Assembly (NCBI GenBank): GCA_021804305.1
Contig: JAJZKF010000037.1
Coordinates: 1 to 5,746 of the forward strand
Source: Microcaldota archaeon
GTDB taxonomy: Archaea > Micrarchaeota > Micrarchaeia > Micrarchaeales > CABMGC01
Direction: 5' to 3'
DNA: 5,746 bases
A program made the position numbers and the translations under genes. The notes below the pieces were generated by a model. The model was not told the DNA's origin and searched no databases. It saw only the letters and a program-made list of their open reading frames with translations. Positions 4,434 through 5,746 of the stretch are shown in pieces (the first letter of the stretch is position 1; each line of letters begins with the position of its first letter).

Positions 4434-5746
4434 TCACTTCTCCGGCTCCAGGCTGAACCTGCTGAGCGTCCTCCTCCTCCTGCTTACAAAAGGAACGTAA
4501 GGCACACCGTTCCCGCTGAAGAACTTTGAGAAGAACTCCACGTATATAAGCCTTGCGCCTTGTATGCCGGGCTCGAACATCGCTATGACTATGTTGAACA
4601 GCTGCCCCACAATGAGTATCAGCGTGCCAACCAGCCCGAGAAGTATCGAGTGGTGCCATCCGCCTATGAATATGAAGTCTATCACTTCTGCAAGTATGAC
4701 GGATGCAAGCAGTATCCCAACTATTCTGGTGTAGGAGAGAATGTGGCTTATCAGCGACGGGAGCTCCATCATCGACTCGAATCCTTCCGTTGCTACTATG
4801 GTGATGATCCCTGCAACAAGCAGCACATATGAAACTATCGCGACAGGGTTGGAGAAGCCCAGCGGCGCCCTGTGCAGTATGTTAAGCCCGAATATCACGA
4901 AGCCTATGGCTGCGGCGAGCCATCCCAGCCTGCCGAAGGCCTTCTTTCTCTGCCTTATGAAGAGGTAGTTGGCGAAGCCAAGGATGAATCCGAACGAGAC
5001 CATTGCTACGCCTATCCATCCTGCAAGGTCAAGAAGCTTGGGCAGCCCTGCCTCGACGTTGAACAGGGCGGTATACGGCAGCTGGAATCCGAAATACTCG
5101 TTGAACGCAATGCCGAGCACCATAGCTATTATCGCGCCCGGTATTATCGACTTGGCGAGCAGGACGAGGCCCTCGTTCCCTACGATTGTGTGCACGAACT
5201 TCGATATCTTGCTCTGCGACTTGGCAGCGCCAGGCTTCTTCTTGCGTATGTGCCTTATCAGCAGAAGCGCCCCGACGAGCATGAACAGCCCGTATCCGAA
5301 ATCACCGACCATAAGGCCAAAGAATATCGGGAATATGAACGCGAACATTATTGTCGGATCGACCTCGTTGCTCTTAGGCAGCGAATAGAATTTTATAAAC
5401 GATTCGAAAAGCTTAAGCCTTGCGGGGTTCTTGAGCTTTGTGGGCGGCACGTCCTTGACCTTCAGGGTCTCCATCTCGAACCTTTTGCCTGCTGCCTGCG
5501 CAAGGACCCTCCTTACCCTGTTCACGTCGGAGTGCTCGGTCCAGCCCTCTATCACCACTACGGACCTGGTTACCCCTAGCTTCGTCGTTGCCTCAAGTTT
5601 CTCCATCTCTATGTCCAGCTGCTCCCTTATTGCGTTGACAATCGGGTAGGAGCTCTTTGATATGCTGAGGAGCTCCTCGTCCAGTGCAGCCACCTTTTCA
5701 TCCATCGATTTCGCGTCGTCTGAAAGCTCCTTTACCAGCTTCTTCT
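4434..5746 (-). CDS. atpI: A/V-type ATP synthase subunit I (a subunit), N-terminus cut by window edge
   Basis: Subunit I is the membrane stator subunit that forms the proton or sodium half-channels against the rotor ring of the archaeal ATP synthase. About 436 residues are visible. The frame stays open to the right edge (KKLVKELSDDAKS precedes the internal Met at 5705), so that Met is not the start. Family members are usually about 640-700 residues, so roughly 200-250 are missing. Numbering from Met 5705, residues 1-110 are the charged cytosolic stalk portion. FAFIFPIFFGLMVGDFGYGL at 121-140 is the family signature where the membrane domain begins. About seven hydrophobic segments follow. SYTRIVGILLASV at 324-336 carries Arg327, matching the essential channel arginine. 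GARLIYVEFFSKFFSGNG at 383-400 carries Arg385, a second conserved arginine. The C-terminus is a short basic tail. It is convergent with rps10. Other ATP synthase genes would be expected beyond the right edge. Confidence 0.95.
   Translation of the reverse strand, partial: KKLVKELSDDAKSMDEKVAALDEELLSISKSSYPIVNAIREQLDIEMEKLEATTKLGVTRSVVVIEGWTEHSDVNRVRRVLAQAAGKRFEMETLKVKDVPPTKLKNPARLKLFESFIKFYSLPKSNEVDPTIMFAFIFPIFFGLMVGDFGYGLFMLVGALLLIRHIRKKKPGAAKSQSKISKFVHTIVGNEGLVLLAKSIIPGAIIAMVLGIAFNEYFGFQLPYTALFNVEAGLPKLLDLAGWIGVAMVSFGFILGFANYLFIRQRKKAFGRLGWLAAAIGFVIFGLNILHRAPLGFSNPVAIVSYVLLVAGIITIVATEGFESMMELPSLISHILSYTRIVGILLASVILAEVIDFIFIGGWHHSILLGLVGTLILIVGQLFNIVIAMFEPGIQGARLIYVEFFSKFFSGNGVPYVPFVSRRRRTLSRFSLEPEK

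Noticed and set aside
4872..5579. Plus-strand open frame of 235 residues, and other plus frames over 4434-5746
   Set aside because: They are antisense to ATP synthase subunit I, whose family signatures are unmistakable. They have no ribosome binding site and shadow-like composition.

Overview
The window looks archaeal. It holds an elongation factor 1A (aEF1A) linked to ribosomal protein uS10, an A/V-type ATP synthase subunit I, a Hef/FANCM-like SF2 helicase and a CPA-type cation/proton antiporter. Ribosome binding sites are of the GGTG kind, boxes are TATA-type, and AGG (Arg) and ATA (Ile) codons are common. I cannot name the lineage. A small-genome archaeon of the Micrarchaeota/DPANN kind would fit, but that is a guess.

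Layout: 1-85 (minus) is the first 28 codons of aEF1A, running off the left edge, with its promoter and leader at 86-299. An AT-rich block follows: an unrecognised four-helix membrane protein at 300-704 (minus), a divergent intergenic region with three consecutive hairpins (736-834), and an unrecognised hydrophilic 119-residue protein at 935-1294 (plus) with a strong TATA box. From about 1460 the DNA is more GC-rich: the antiporter (1460-2701, minus) lies 12 bases behind the C-terminal part of a Hef-like helicase (2714 to about 3196, minus). At about 3188-3203 the helicase stops mid-domain and the last 252 codons of aEF1A begin on the plus strand, followed by rps10 (3965-4270) and a T-rich terminator. 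ATP synthase subunit I (4434-5746, minus) converges on this pair and is cut by the right edge.

The main observation is that aEF1A, an essential gene, is present as two non-overlapping pieces on opposite strands: the start at 1-85 (minus) and the end at 3192-3950 (plus). A helicase is cut at the same point. Inverting one segment, from about 440 bases left of the window to about 3195, would restore both genes and give a same-strand order of helicase, antiporter, membrane protein, aEF1A, rps10. The window therefore appears to carry one end of a roughly 3.6 kb inversion. It may be an assembly or strain-mixture artefact, or a real DNA inversion in part of a population. The sequence alone cannot decide. 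Open frames crossing the junction (2982-3950 plus, 2714-3667 minus) encode chimeras and should not be taken as proteins.

Functionally, aEF1A and uS10 serve translation, subunit I and the antiporter serve ion and energy balance at the membrane, and the helicase serves replication-fork repair. The two AT-rich genes have no assigned role.
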